In this document: one piece after another, positions 35,015 through 43,416 of the stretch
Position numbering within the stretch: position 1 is the stretch's first letter
How the letters are laid out: each line of letters opens with the position of its first letter
Assembly (NCBI GenBank): GCA_964480945.1
Contig: CAYZRX010000017.1
Coordinates: forward strand, 1-56,246
Direction: 5' to 3'
DNA: 56,246 nt
Source of the DNA: VGWB01 sp964480945
GTDB lineage: Bacteria; Bacteroidota; Ignavibacteria; UBA10030
Program-made: the position numbers and the translations under genes
The notes under the pieces: model-generated
The model's input: the letters and a program-made list of their open reading frames with translations, nothing else
What the model was told of the DNA's origin: nothing
Databases searched by the model: none

Positions 35015-35119
35015 TTGCTCTGATTTGAGGCGCCAGGCGGATTCTCCGTCCCGCCACCGGCGGAACGAGACCCCTTCCTATGCCTCCGAACAGGAGGGGG
35101 GAACCGCCGCATAAAGGTT
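35015..35119 (-). pseudogene. tRNA-Cys 3'-half remnant interrupted by a repeat element
   Basis: Bases 35015-35044 closely resemble 35286-35315, the 3' flank, acceptor and T arm of the real tRNA-Cys. Bases 35101-35119 are identical over 19 nt to 35316-35334 of that tRNA. In the remnant the two parts are separated by about 56 bases that split the T loop, including CCGCC-ACC-GGCGG. The 5' half of the tRNA is absent. Confidence 0.65.
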
Positions 35120-35298
35120 CTGTCCGTCCGAATTCCGTTCGCACGAGACGGGCAATCCTCTCCCGTACCTCTCCACAATCAGATCCTGTTTCGATCGCAC
35201 ATTCCCGCAGGCAAGATCAGTCATCAAACAGCGAACGGCTCCTCCGAGAGCTATTCTCCTTGACTTACATCTTCTGTTGCTTCTTTTGCTTCAATCTG

Positions 35299-35370
35299 AG
35301 GCGCCGGGCGGATTCGAACCGCCGCATAAAGGTTTTGCAGACCTCTCCCTTACCACTTGGGTACGGCGCC
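35299..35370 (-). tRNA. tRNA-Cys (GCA)
   Basis: A 72-nt cloverleaf: acceptor GGCGCCG/CGGCGCC, anticodon stem GAGGT/ACCTT with loop CTGCAAA (anticodon GCA), T arm GGCGGTTCGAATCCGCC and discriminator T (U73), as expected for tRNA-Cys. No CCA is encoded. Confidence 0.97.
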
Positions 35371-35412
35371 AAAACAATTGTCAGTTGTCGTTTGAAAATT
35401 GACCCCTTTTTA

Positions 35413-35456
35413 CAAAAAAAACCCCGTTGCCTGGTGGGAGTATAGTGGCAACGGGG
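35413..35456 (-). terminator. Intrinsic terminator after tRNA-Gly
   Basis: On the minus strand CCCCGTTGCC and GGCAACGGGG form a 10-bp stem with a 15-nt loop, followed by eight T. It separates tRNA-Gly from tRNA-Cys, whose 5' end is only about 43 bases further on. Confidence 0.92.
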
Positions 35457-35543
35457 CAAGTTCATAGAGGAAGTGATCCCGACAGTCATACTGCCTGACG
35501 AATGATTGCCGGATGTCCCTTTCCCTCGTCGGGTTTGGGACAG

Positions 35544-35616
<73 letters not shown>

Positions 35617-35625
35617 AAGGGTGGT

Positions 35626-35656
35626 AAAATATACTAAAAACGCGCTCTCGAGGCAA
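35626..35656 (-). promoter_or_regulatory. tRNA-Gly promoter, TTG-N20-TATATTTT
   Basis: TTG (35656-35654), 20 bases, TATATTTT (35633-35626) on the minus strand. The -7 box ends nine bases before the mature tRNA 5' end, as expected for a tRNA promoter. Confidence 0.8.
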
Positions 35657-35788
35657 GCACTTTGTTTTATCACCCTGCGGATCGCTTCCAAAGAACAACG
35701 GCAAAAATATAGAGCACTCATGGTAAAAAGTCAAGCGCGAACTTCCATCACGAACATTTTTTTTGCAGCTAGCACATGTTGTACCACG

Positions 35789-36298
35789 CTACTTCTTGTC
35801 CCAACTCAAGTCACTGTAAGAACCTGCAACAATCGATTCTCGTTTTATTCCGAATTCTCTTTTCAGGCAAATCATCAGCGATTGAGCCTGTCGTTTCCCT
35901 TTTGTGTTCAGAACTTCGAACTCGATGAACGGACCGAGACCTTTCACGCGATCGAGATGAATGCGAGCATTCCTGTAGAGATAGAGCGTCCGGACCTTCC
36001 GCACGACGACAAGTTCACCGAACATCGTACGGAACAACTTCTTCACTTGAACAGGCGAACTCAGCGGAGCAATGAGGTAGTCCGAATACCGGCTTCCCTT
36101 GCGATTCGGCCGGTGGTAGTAAATCAGCTCGCCCCCCAGCCCGCGGATCTCCCGCAGCTTCAACCGCCCCGAGCGCACGCGGTAGTACGTGTCGGTCTGA
36201 TAGGTCACCCCGATGCGCTTCGCCTTGATCTTACGGGCGATTTTGTCCGCTCTCACGAGCGAGGGGAAAACAGCCTTGAGCTCAAGGTTGGATCGCAT
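35789..36298 (-). CDS. CYTH domain protein (class IV adenylate cyclase-like)
   Basis: A 169-residue CYTH protein, the tunnel-fold family of class IV adenylate cyclases and thiamine or inorganic triphosphatases. The N-terminal ELK motif is LELKAVF. Metal- and phosphate-binding charged pairs follow in QTDTYYRVRSGRLKLREI, LIYYHRPN, and the late LDRVKGLGPFIEFEV. The TYYRV and GLGPFIEFE segments are those of the CyaB-like branch. Whether it makes cAMP or hydrolyses triphosphates cannot be decided. It lies 125 bases after greA. Confidence 0.88.
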   Translation of the reverse strand: MRSNLELKAVFPSLVRADKIARKIKAKRIGVTYQTDTYYRVRSGRLKLREIRGLGGELIYYHRPNRKGSRYSDYLIAPLSSPVQVKKLFRTMFGELVVVRKVRTLYLYRNARIHLDRVKGLGPFIEFEVLNTKGKRQAQSLMICLKREFGIKRESIVAGSYSDLSWDKK

Positions 36299-36423
36299 GT
36301 TCAGGTGGATCTCTCTTCCAGGTTGAGACGCAGGCCATCAGAGGTGTGCAAATCGAGGTAAGCCTGGGGTGGGACCGGCCAGGTTCCGCATACCTTGGAG
36401 CTAAGCGGGCATCATGGCTCCGA

Positions 36424-36909
36424 TTATCTGTTGATTTCGAGGATCTTGTAGCTGAGCTCACCCGCCGGGACTTTGATCGAAACGAGGTCACCCTTGGTTT
36501 TCCCCATGAGTCCCTTGCCGAAGGGGGAGGTGACGGAGATTTTGTTCTTCTCGAAATCGGCTTCTTCAGGGGAAACAAGCCTGTACTCGATCCGTTCGCC
36601 GCTCTTGAGATCTTCCAGCAGGACCAGCGAAAGGATGTAGACCTTGTCGTTCGGGAGCTCCGAGCTTTGGATGATCTGTGCCCGGGAGAGCGTCTCCTCC
36701 AGCTTTGCGATCCGCATCTCGAGGTGCTCCTGAGCCTCCTTGGCCGCGTCGTACTCCGCGTTCTCCGTCAGGTCGCCGTAGCCTCTCGCCTCGGCAATCT
36801 TCTGGGCCATCTCCGCCCGACCTTTGATCTTCAGGTCCCGGAGCTCCGCCTCGAGCTCAACCAGACGTTCGCGTGTCAGATAGACACTGCCGTTGTTCTT
36901 CTCTCCCAT
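36424..36909 (-). CDS. greA: Transcription elongation factor GreA
   Basis: A 161-residue GreA. The N-terminal coiled coil runs from YLTRERLVELEAELRDLKIK through EARGYGDLTENAEYDAAKEA, where the conserved acidic tip (Asp, Glu) lies. The C-terminal FKBP-like domain ends ISVTSPFGKGLMGKTKGDLV. It rescues backtracked RNA polymerase by stimulating transcript cleavage. I start at ATG 36909, with GGAGG five bases upstream; the longer frame adds 15 residues without family support. A ribBA terminator ends about 59 bases upstream. Confidence 0.96.
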   Translation of the reverse strand: MGEKNNGSVYLTRERLVELEAELRDLKIKGRAEMAQKIAEARGYGDLTENAEYDAAKEAQEHLEMRIAKLEETLSRAQIIQSSELPNDKVYILSLVLLEDLKSGERIEYRLVSPEEADFEKNKISVTSPFGKGLMGKTKGDLVSIKVPAGELSYKILEINR

Positions 36910-36967
36910 AAATCCTCCGAAAGACGCTCGATGTTCTCCTGAACAATGGTACAAGATGAAGAGGCAA

Positions 36968-37005
36968 AAAGAAAAGCCATCATCCCAATCTCAAGAGATG
37001 GTGGC
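36968..37005 (-). terminator. Intrinsic terminator after ribBA
   Basis: On the minus strand GCCACCATC and GATGATGGC form a 9-bp stem with one G-T pair, followed by TTTTCTTTTT. It lies 98 bases after the ribBA stop. Confidence 0.75.
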
Positions 37006-37103
37006 TGTGTTTTTCTTCACAACCAAAGTAGAACAAAATACAGTGAGACGCAAGAGAAAAGTTGCGCCTGTGACGATCTCCACACCCCTCGCCACCCCGG
37101 GCT

Positions 37104-38330
37104 CTAGGACCGTTCGATCAGGATCAGGTGCCCGAGTTTGTCGCGCTTGGCCTTCAAATACTGCTCGTTGAAGAAATTCGGATCGACCTCGAGCGGAACT
37201 CTCTCGACGACCTCGAGTCCGTAGCCGTTGAGACCCACGATCTTCTTCGGGTTGTTCGTCATCAGCCGCATCTTGCCGACTCCGAGATCCCGCAGGATCT
37301 GCGCCCCGATGCCGTAATCCCTCAGGTCGGGCCGAAAGCCGAGTTTCTCGTTCGCCTCGACAGTGTCCATGCCGTGATCCTGCAGCTTGTAGGCCTTGAG
37401 CTTGTTGACGAGGCCGATGCCTCTCCCCTCCTGCCTCATATAGAGGACGACGCCCCGCCCTTCTTTCTCCACCATCTGCAAGGAAGCCACGAGCTGCTCG
37501 TTGCAGTCGCAGCGGCGCGATCCAAAGACGTCCCCGGTCAGGCATTCGGAGTGAACGCGCACGAGCGTCGGGACGTCTGGGGCAATCTCGCCCTTCACGA
37601 GCGCGATGTGCTCCTTGTTGTCCGTCTCGCTCCGGTAGAGGTAGAGCTGGAAGCTGCCATATTTCGAGGGGAGCTTGGTGTTCACCACGCGGTGCACGAG
37701 CTTCTCACGCTGCATGCGAAACTCGATGAGGCTCCGGACGGTGATGAGCTTCATTCCGTGCTTCCTCGCCAGATGGATCAACTGCGGGACTCGCGCCATG
37801 GTGCCGTCCTCGTTCAAGATCTCGCACAGGACCGCCGCGGGGAACAGCCCGGCGAGCCGGCACAGGTCGATCGCGGCTTCCGTATGCCCGGCCCGGCGCA
37901 GCACACCGCCTTCGGCAGCCCGCAGGGGGCAAACATGGCCCGGCCGGGCAAGGTCGCCCGGCTTGGTCTTCGGGTCGCTCAACGCCAGAACGGTCGCGGC
38001 ACGATCGGCCGCGGAGACGCCGGTCATCGTCCCATGGACATAATCGACCGTGACGGTGAACGAAGTCCCGTGAAGCGACGTGTTCGCGTCCACCATCGCT
38101 CCCAGCCCGAGCTCGTGAGCGCGCTCGGCCGTGATCGGCACGCACAGAATGCCCCGGCCTTCCTTCGTCAGGAAGTTGATGAGCTCCGGCGTCGTCCTCT
38201 CGGCGGCGAGAATGAAATCGCCTTCATTCTCACGGTCCTCGTCGTCGACAACGATGACGATTTTGCCCGCCCGGAACTCTTCGATCGCCTCTTCGATCGG
38301 ATCGAATCCGCTTCTATGAAGATCCTTCAT
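37104..38330 (-). CDS. ribBA: Riboflavin synthesis bifunctional DHBP synthase / GTP cyclohydrolase II
   Basis: A 408-residue fusion. The RibB half carries VVDDEDRENEGDFILAAE and the substrate motif RPGHVCPLRAAEGGVLRRAG with HTEAAIDLCRLAG. The RibA half has VRVHSECLTGDVFGSRRCDC, the three zinc cysteines, then MRQEGRGIGLVNKLKAY and GVGKMRLMTNNPKK. Together they feed both branches of riboflavin synthesis from GTP and ribulose 5-phosphate. I use ATG 38330, with CGGAG six bases upstream. The frame also opens at GTG 38363, which directly abuts the yajC stop. No FMN riboswitch fits in the space. Confidence 0.95.
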   Translation of the reverse strand: MKDLHRSGFDPIEEAIEEFRAGKIVIVVDDEDRENEGDFILAAERTTPELINFLTKEGRGILCVPITAERAHELGLGAMVDANTSLHGTSFTVTVDYVHGTMTGVSAADRAATVLALSDPKTKPGDLARPGHVCPLRAAEGGVLRRAGHTEAAIDLCRLAGLFPAAVLCEILNEDGTMARVPQLIHLARKHGMKLITVRSLIEFRMQREKLVHRVVNTKLPSKYGSFQLYLYRSETDNKEHIALVKGEIAPDVPTLVRVHSECLTGDVFGSRRCDCNEQLVASLQMVEKEGRGVVLYMRQEGRGIGLVNKLKAYKLQDHGMDTVEANEKLGFRPDLRDYGIGAQILRDLGVGKMRLMTNNPKKIVGLNGYGLEVVERVPLEVDPNFFNEQYLKAKRDKLGHLILIERS

Positions 38331-38363
38331 TTCAGACTCCGCACGAATAGCAGCCGCACGCAC

Positions 38364-38696
38364 CTATTTTATCGGCTTGTCGTCCGGTTGCGCTTCCCTC
38401 ACCACGGCGGTAATCGAGCCGCGGTCCACTTTCACCTTCACATTGTCCGCGATCTGAACGAGAGCCGTCTTATCCTCCAAGCCAACGACCGTGCCGTGGA
38501 CGCCGCCGGCCGTTATGACTTTATCCCCTTTCTTCAGCGCATCCAGCATCTTCTGGCGCTCCTTCTGCCGCTTCTGTTGGGGACGGATGATCATGAAGTA
38601 GAAGACGACGAAGATCAGGCCGAACAGGATGATCGTTTGCAGCATGCCGCCTCCGGCGTCCGGCGTCTGTTGTGCGAGTACAAAGTGCTCTATCAA
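38364..38696 (-). CDS. yajC: Preprotein translocase subunit YajC
   Basis: A 110-residue YajC with one membrane helix (MLQTIILFGLIFVVFYFMII) followed by the hallmark RPQQKRQKERQKMLDALKKG and the small domain GDKVITAGGVHGTVVGLEDK. It associates with SecDF to help the Sec translocon. It lies 40 bases after tgt, the conserved tgt-yajC order. The stop codon is followed directly by the possible GTG start of ribBA. Confidence 0.96.
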   Translation of the reverse strand: MIEHFVLAQQTPDAGGGMLQTIILFGLIFVVFYFMIIRPQQKRQKERQKMLDALKKGDKVITAGGVHGTVVGLEDKTALVQIADNVKVKVDRGSITAVVREAQPDDKPIK

Positions 38697-38736
38697 GGTT
38701 TCCTCCGTGGTTGCTCGTTGAACAAATGTGAAAGGG

Positions 38737-39870
38737 TTACTGCACCATCGATTCGCCGCCGCTCAACTTCGCCAGCATCTCCAGCTTCCACGCTCGAAAT
38801 CGCCCGTCGAGAATTACCTTTCGCATCTCGCGCATCAGCCACAGGTAGAAGGCGAGGTTGTGGATCGTCGCCAGCTGAAGCGCCAGAATTTCCTTCGCCT
38901 GAAACAAGTGGCGCAGGTAGGCCCTCGTGAAATTGGAACACGTGTAGCACGAACACTCAGGATCGACGGGAGCGAAATCCGCCTTGTAGATCGCGTTTCT
39001 GAGGTTCAGTCCTCCCGATCTCGTGAAGACGTTCGCGTTCCGGCCGTTCCGCGTCGGGAGAACGCAGTCGAACAAGTCCATCCCTCGCTCCACCGACTCC
39101 AGCAGATTCGCCGGGGTCCCGACACCCATCAGGTACCTCGGCTTCTCCCTCGGAAGCACGGCGTCGCACACCTCGCTGATCTCGTACATCGTTTCAACCG
39201 GCTCCCCCACCGCAAGTCCGCCGAGCGCGTAGCCGTCGAATCCGATTTTGACCAGGGCCTCTGCGCTCCGCTCCCGGACCTCCCGGTAGACGCTTCCCTG
39301 AACGATGCCGAAGAGGGCCTGCCCGTGGGCGTATCGCGGACCATCCTTTTCAAATGCTTCCTTGCATCGCTCCGCCCACCGGAGAGTGAGCGCATTGGAT
39401 CGGGCCGCGTAGTCTAACTCGCACGGATACGGGGTGCATTCATCGAGCACCATCATGATATCCGCCCCGAGCTCCCGCTGAATCGTCACAACGGATTCGG
39501 GTGAAAAAACGTGCGTCGAACCGTCCAGATGCGATCGAAACGTCACGCCTTTATCTTCGATCCTCCTGAGATCCGTCAGGCTGAACACCTGATAGCCCCC
39601 GCTGTCGGTCAGGATCGGCCTCTCCCACCCGACAAACCGGTGCAGGCCGCCCGCCTCACGAATGACCTCCATTCCGGGCCTGAGATACAAGTGGTAGGCG
39701 TTCCCCAGAATGATCTGCACACCCAGCTCCAACAGCTCGCGATGCTCGACGGCTTTCACGCTCCCTTGCGTGCCGACAGGCATGAACATCGGCGTCTCAA
39801 CCGCCCCATGCTCCGTCTCCACGATGCCGGCACGGGCTCGACCGTCGGTTCCCAGAAGGTGAAAGTTCAA
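38737..39870 (-). CDS. tgt: Queuine/preQ1 tRNA-ribosyltransferase
   Basis: A 377-residue Tgt, which inserts preQ1 into position 34 of GUN-anticodon tRNAs. Landmarks are TPMFMPVGTQGSVKAVEHRE, the general base Asp in LTDSGGYQVFSL, DIMMVLDECTPYP, the nucleophile region LFDCVLPTRNGRNANVFTRS and zinc ligands CSCYTC with a His in LATIHNLAFYL. The start appears to be TTG 39870, giving MNFHLLGTDGRARAG, which matches the family N-terminus; no ATG is near. A weak N20-type promoter overlaps the upstream terminator tail. Confidence 0.95.
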   Translation of the reverse strand: MNFHLLGTDGRARAGIVETEHGAVETPMFMPVGTQGSVKAVEHRELLELGVQIILGNAYHLYLRPGMEVIREAGGLHRFVGWERPILTDSGGYQVFSLTDLRRIEDKGVTFRSHLDGSTHVFSPESVVTIQRELGADIMMVLDECTPYPCELDYAARSNALTLRWAERCKEAFEKDGPRYAHGQALFGIVQGSVYREVRERSAEALVKIGFDGYALGGLAVGEPVETMYEISEVCDAVLPREKPRYLMGVGTPANLLESVERGMDLFDCVLPTRNGRNANVFTRSGGLNLRNAIYKADFAPVDPECSCYTCSNFTRAYLRHLFQAKEILALQLATIHNLAFYLWLMREMRKVILDGRFRAWKLEMLAKLSGGESMVQ

Positions 39871-39885
39871 TGGTTCGCAGCTCTT

Positions 39886-39916
39886 GCTCGGTATTGAGGG
39901 CGCTCTCCAAGAACAA
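39886..39916 (-). promoter_or_regulatory. Candidate tgt promoter
   Basis: TTG (39916-39914), 20 bases, TACCGAGC (39893-39886) on the minus strand. The TTG is the tail of the T-run of the preceding terminator. The -7 box keeps only TA and spacing. Confidence 0.4.
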
Positions 39917-39948
39917 AAAACCGCCGGGCAGATACTCTCGCGGCGGGC
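39913..39948 (-). terminator. Intrinsic terminator after the VanZ-like gene
   Basis: On the minus strand CCGCCG and CGGCGG flank a 14-nt loop and are followed by six T. It ends the nuo-nnrD-VanZ transcript about 50 bases after the stop at 39997. Confidence 0.85.
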
Positions 39949-39996
39949 TTGATCGTTTCGACGAAAATATAATCAGAAAAGGGTCGTATGTCAACC

Positions 39997-40389
39997 TCAT
40001 TCTGGCGGCTCGTTTTCCGGCCGCGGCCGACGCATCATCCATGCGATGACGCCATAGAGAAGGGCGCCACCCGCATCGGCCATCACGTCGTAGATATCCG
40101 ACGTTCGACCGGGAACAAACCGCTGATGGAACTCATCGAGGAATCCGTAGACAACGGTGAAGATGAACGCTCCCAACAACGCGTACCGGCTCAGGAGCGG
40201 CATGTACGATTGATGAAAGAACGCCCTCCAGCTGAGCCAGCAGAGGACGAAGAACATGATGGCGTGCGCGATCTTGTCCGCTCCCTCCGGTACGCCGAGC
40301 AGCATGGGCAATCTGGGAATCGAGGAAAGAACAAAAATGGTGAAGATCCAGAGAAGCGGCGGCAACTGATATTTGACGACTCCCCTCAA
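39997..40389 (-). CDS. VanZ-like membrane protein
   Basis: A 130-residue protein with about four membrane helices and the VanZ-like signature: ADKIAHAIMFFVLCWLSWRA, YGFLDEFHQRFVPGRTSDIYD and VMADAGGALLYGVIAW, with conserved His, Glu, Asp and Arg. VanZ proteins confer low-level teicoplanin resistance in enterococci, but most members have no known role. The start is taken as TTG 40389, preceded by GAGGGG and seven bases after the nnrD stop. The frame is open further upstream inside nnrD. It is the last gene of the complex I transcript. Confidence 0.85.
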   Translation of the reverse strand: MRGVVKYQLPPLLWIFTIFVLSSIPRLPMLLGVPEGADKIAHAIMFFVLCWLSWRAFFHQSYMPLLSRYALLGAFIFTVVYGFLDEFHQRFVPGRTSDIYDVMADAGGALLYGVIAWMMRRPRPENEPPE

Positions 40390-40396
40390 AATCCCC

Positions 40397-41956
40397 TCAC
40401 GCCTCCACACTCTTGATGGCCGCCGGCAGCTTGTCGATAAGATCCTGAGCGACAACGCTTCGCTCCCCGTACGCGTCCCGAGCGAGATCGCCCGCCAACC
40501 CGTGCAGATAGACCCCGCAATATGCGGCGGCCTCCCGTTCCATTCCCTGCGCCCAGAGCGATGCAATGATCCCTGCAAGGACGTCGCCCGAACCGACGGT
40601 TGCCATCCCGGGGTTACCCGTGGAATTCAAGAACACCGACCCGTCGCTCACCCCAACCGCCGTCGGTCCCCCCTTCAGAACAATGGCGGCCTTGCTGAGC
40701 GATGCGGCTTCCCTGGCAACAGCCACGCGGTTCACTTCGATTTCCTTTGCCGGGAGATCGATCAGCCGTGCAAGCTCACCCGAATGCGGTGTGAGAACAA
40801 CGGACGTCCTCAAGCGTTTGAGATTTTTCATTCCGATGCGGCCAACAGCCCGGAGGGCGTCGGCGTCGATCACCAATTTTCCCCCGTACTCTCTGAGGAT
40901 GGAGACGAGGAGATCCTGCGTTTCGGCGTTTGTCGAGAGTCCCGGGCCGATGACGACAACATCAGCCCACGCGAGTTTCTCATCGATCGTCTTCCGTGCG
41001 GACTTCGCCACCGATCCCTCGGCCGTAGACGGCAACGGCGTCACGATCGTCTCTGTCAGCCGTCGACCAAGAATGGGGTAGACGCTCTCGGGTGTCCCGA
41101 GGATGACTGCACCCGTCCCCGCTTTGAGCGCCGCCGTGGCGCAAAGGTACGCAGCTCCCGTGAATCCCTTCGATCCGGCAAGAATGAAGACCTTGCCGAC
41201 GGAATACTTGTGCGCGGTCGATGAGCGCCGGGGCAGCAAAGACCGGACATCGGCCGCCTCCACCAGAAACGTTTTCAGCGTCGGCGCGTGCCTCACGAAA
41301 TCCGGAATGCTGATGTCGATGACCTCAAGATCCCCTACGTAATCCTGACCCTGATTGCACAGCAGGCCTGTCTTCAGCAGACCGAAGGTCGCAGTGCATG
41401 CTGCCTTCACTGCCGTGTTCATCACAACGCCAGTGGTTCCATCAACTCCAGAGGGGATGTCGACAGCCAGCACCGGCAAGCCCTGCCGGTTGATCCAGTC
41501 GATCGCGGCAAGGTAAGGCCGGCGGACCGCGCCGCTGAATCCCGTCCCGAAGATCGCGTCGATGATGAGCTTTGCCTTCGGTAACCTCGAGAGGAGAGCT
41601 TTCGTGAAGGGCTTGATGGAGAGATGATCGGAACTCGCTTGCTGCAGTCGTTTCAGGATATCGAAGTTGGTCTTCGCATCCCCCTTCAGTTCACGGGCTG
41701 CCGCGAGCAGAACCACCGTTATCGTTGCCCCGGTGTTGAGCAGATGGCGGGCAACCACGAACCCGTCGCCGCCGTTATTCCCTTTCCCGCAGAAGACCAG
41801 CACGTGCCCGCCGCGCAGTGAGCCGAAGCGCTGGGCTGCAATCTGAGCGACCCCTCGCCCGGCATTCTCCATCAGCAGCAGGCTGGGAACGCCATACTTC
41901 TTGATGGTGGTTTCGTCACACCACCGCATTTCGCTTGCCGAGACCAGCGTCTGCAT
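40397..41956 (-). CDS. nnrD: Bifunctional NAD(P)H-hydrate epimerase / ADP-dependent dehydratase
   Basis: A 519-residue fusion of the two NAD(P)HX repair enzymes. The N-terminal NnrE/YjeF epimerase part shows LLMENAGRGVAQIAAQRFG, VFCGKGNNGGDGFVVARHL and the catalytic Asp region VLAVDIPSGVDGTTG. The C-terminal NnrD part shows VFILAGSKGFTGAAYLCATA, WADVVVIGPGLSTNAETQDL, VVLTPHSGELARL, and the ATP site GNPGMATVGSGDVLAGIIA. It repairs hydrated NADH, which fits its place directly after the complex I genes, eight bases from nuoN. The length is normal. Confidence 0.96.
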   Translation of the reverse strand: MQTLVSASEMRWCDETTIKKYGVPSLLLMENAGRGVAQIAAQRFGSLRGGHVLVFCGKGNNGGDGFVVARHLLNTGATITVVLLAAARELKGDAKTNFDILKRLQQASSDHLSIKPFTKALLSRLPKAKLIIDAIFGTGFSGAVRRPYLAAIDWINRQGLPVLAVDIPSGVDGTTGVVMNTAVKAACTATFGLLKTGLLCNQGQDYVGDLEVIDISIPDFVRHAPTLKTFLVEAADVRSLLPRRSSTAHKYSVGKVFILAGSKGFTGAAYLCATAALKAGTGAVILGTPESVYPILGRRLTETIVTPLPSTAEGSVAKSARKTIDEKLAWADVVVIGPGLSTNAETQDLLVSILREYGGKLVIDADALRAVGRIGMKNLKRLRTSVVLTPHSGELARLIDLPAKEIEVNRVAVAREAASLSKAAIVLKGGPTAVGVSDGSVFLNSTGNPGMATVGSGDVLAGIIASLWAQGMEREAAAYCGVYLHGLAGDLARDAYGERSVVAQDLIDKLPAAIKSVEA

Positions 41957-41964
41957 AGGGCCTC

Positions 41965-43401
41965 CTAGATCTTGAAGAACCCTTTCGTCAACCCCAGAAT
42001 GAGAGAAGGATAGAGACCGAGCAACAGGACGACGAAGGCCGCAACCCCCACGGCGATAACCGCGGAACGCGGCACGCCCTTATCGATATCAGCGTCGCCC
42101 TCACGGAAGTACATCAGAACGACGAGCCGCAAATAGTAATAGACCGAGACCAGGCTGGTGAGAACACCCACGATGGCGAGCCACGTCATCCCGCCCTTGA
42201 CGGCAGCGAGGAACACATAGTACTTGCCGAAGAATCCCGCAAAGGGAGGGATGCCGGAGAGAGAGAACATGAAGATCGCCATGAGCGCGGCGAGGGCCGG
42301 CCGGCGGGCGCTCAGTCCCGCATAGTCGTCGAACGTGAGTTTCGTGTCATCATGCTGCTCGATGCATGAGACGATGGCGAACGCTCCGATGTTCATAAAC
42401 GTATAAGCGGCGAGATAGAAGAGGATTCCGATCTCCCCTTCCCTGTTTCCTGCTGCGATGCCGCTCAGCATATAGCCGGCGTGCGCGATGCTCGAGTACG
42501 CGAGCATCCGCTTCACGTTGTTCTGTGCAATCGCCGTCACGTTTCCGACGATCATCGACGCCGCAGCGATCAGCGCGAGCACCTGACTCAGGGCCGTTCC
42601 TGCAATATCGAATACGCGGATGAAGACCACGATGAACACTGCAAAAGCCGCGGCCTTTGCGCCGGTCGACATGAAACCCGTAATGGGTGTCGGCGCCCCT
42701 TCGTAGACGTCCGGCGCCCACATGTGAAACGGGACGGCCGAGATCTTGAACGAGAAGGCGACGATCAGCATCCCGCAGCCGATGAGGAACAGCGGGTTCT
42801 GCACGAGCTGCGGGAACGATTTGCTGATCAGAACCAGGTTGGTGGTTCCCGAAGTCCCGTAGATGAGGGCAATCCCATACAACAGGAAGCCCGTCGCGAA
42901 CGCGCCGAGCAAGAAGTACTTGATGGCGGACTCATTGGCGCGATCCTTCATCCGCATGAAGCCGACCAGGACGTACAAGCAGATCGACATCAGCTCGATG
43001 CCGAGAAACACGATGATCAGGTCGAGCGCCGCCGCCATGAGCATCATCCCGATCGTCGCGAAGAGAATGAGGATGTAGAATTCCCCCCGGTGATACTGCA
43101 TGCGCTCGAGGTAGCTTTTCGACAGGAAGATGGAAAGAAACGCCGAGGCCAGGAAGATCAGATTGCAGTAGCTCGAGTAGCCCCCCTGAAGGATCATATT
43201 GTTGAACACCGGCGTCCCGGTCCCCACACTGAACAACGAGAGAACGAAGGAGATCGCAACCCCGAGAAGGCTCAGCCAGTAGGAGAGGATCGGCCTGTCC
43301 TTGCCCGCGGCGTCAACCAGAAGGGTCAGCAAGGCGAAGGCCGTCAGCGAGAGAAGCGGAGCAGACTGCCAAAGGTCTGTCGAAGTGATAGTCATATTCA
43401 T
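41965..43401 (-). CDS. nuoN: NADH-quinone oxidoreductase subunit N
   Basis: A 478-residue, antiporter-like membrane subunit of complex I with about 13-14 helices. Family landmarks are IIVFLGIELMSICLYVLVGF with the conserved Glu, KYFLLGAFATGFLLYGIALIYG with the key Lys, FKISAVPFHMWAPDVYEGAPTP and VKRMLAYSSIAHAGYMLSG. It carries one of the proton channels. It is followed at eight bases by nnrD and preceded at 15 bases by the antiporter-like gene, which interrupts the usual nuoM-nuoN neighbourhood. Confidence 0.96.
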   Translation of the reverse strand: MNMTITSTDLWQSAPLLSLTAFALLTLLVDAAGKDRPILSYWLSLLGVAISFVLSLFSVGTGTPVFNNMILQGGYSSYCNLIFLASAFLSIFLSKSYLERMQYHRGEFYILILFATIGMMLMAAALDLIIVFLGIELMSICLYVLVGFMRMKDRANESAIKYFLLGAFATGFLLYGIALIYGTSGTTNLVLISKSFPQLVQNPLFLIGCGMLIVAFSFKISAVPFHMWAPDVYEGAPTPITGFMSTGAKAAAFAVFIVVFIRVFDIAGTALSQVLALIAAASMIVGNVTAIAQNNVKRMLAYSSIAHAGYMLSGIAAGNREGEIGILFYLAAYTFMNIGAFAIVSCIEQHDDTKLTFDDYAGLSARRPALAALMAIFMFSLSGIPPFAGFFGKYYVFLAAVKGGMTWLAIVGVLTSLVSVYYYLRLVVLMYFREGDADIDKGVPRSAVIAVGVAAFVVLLLGLYPSLILGLTKGFFKI

Positions 43402-43416
43402 CGAGAAAATGATGGA

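Noticed and set aside
38331..38363. FMN riboswitch upstream of ribBA
   Set aside because: The yajC stop directly precedes the possible ribBA start, so there is no room for the element.
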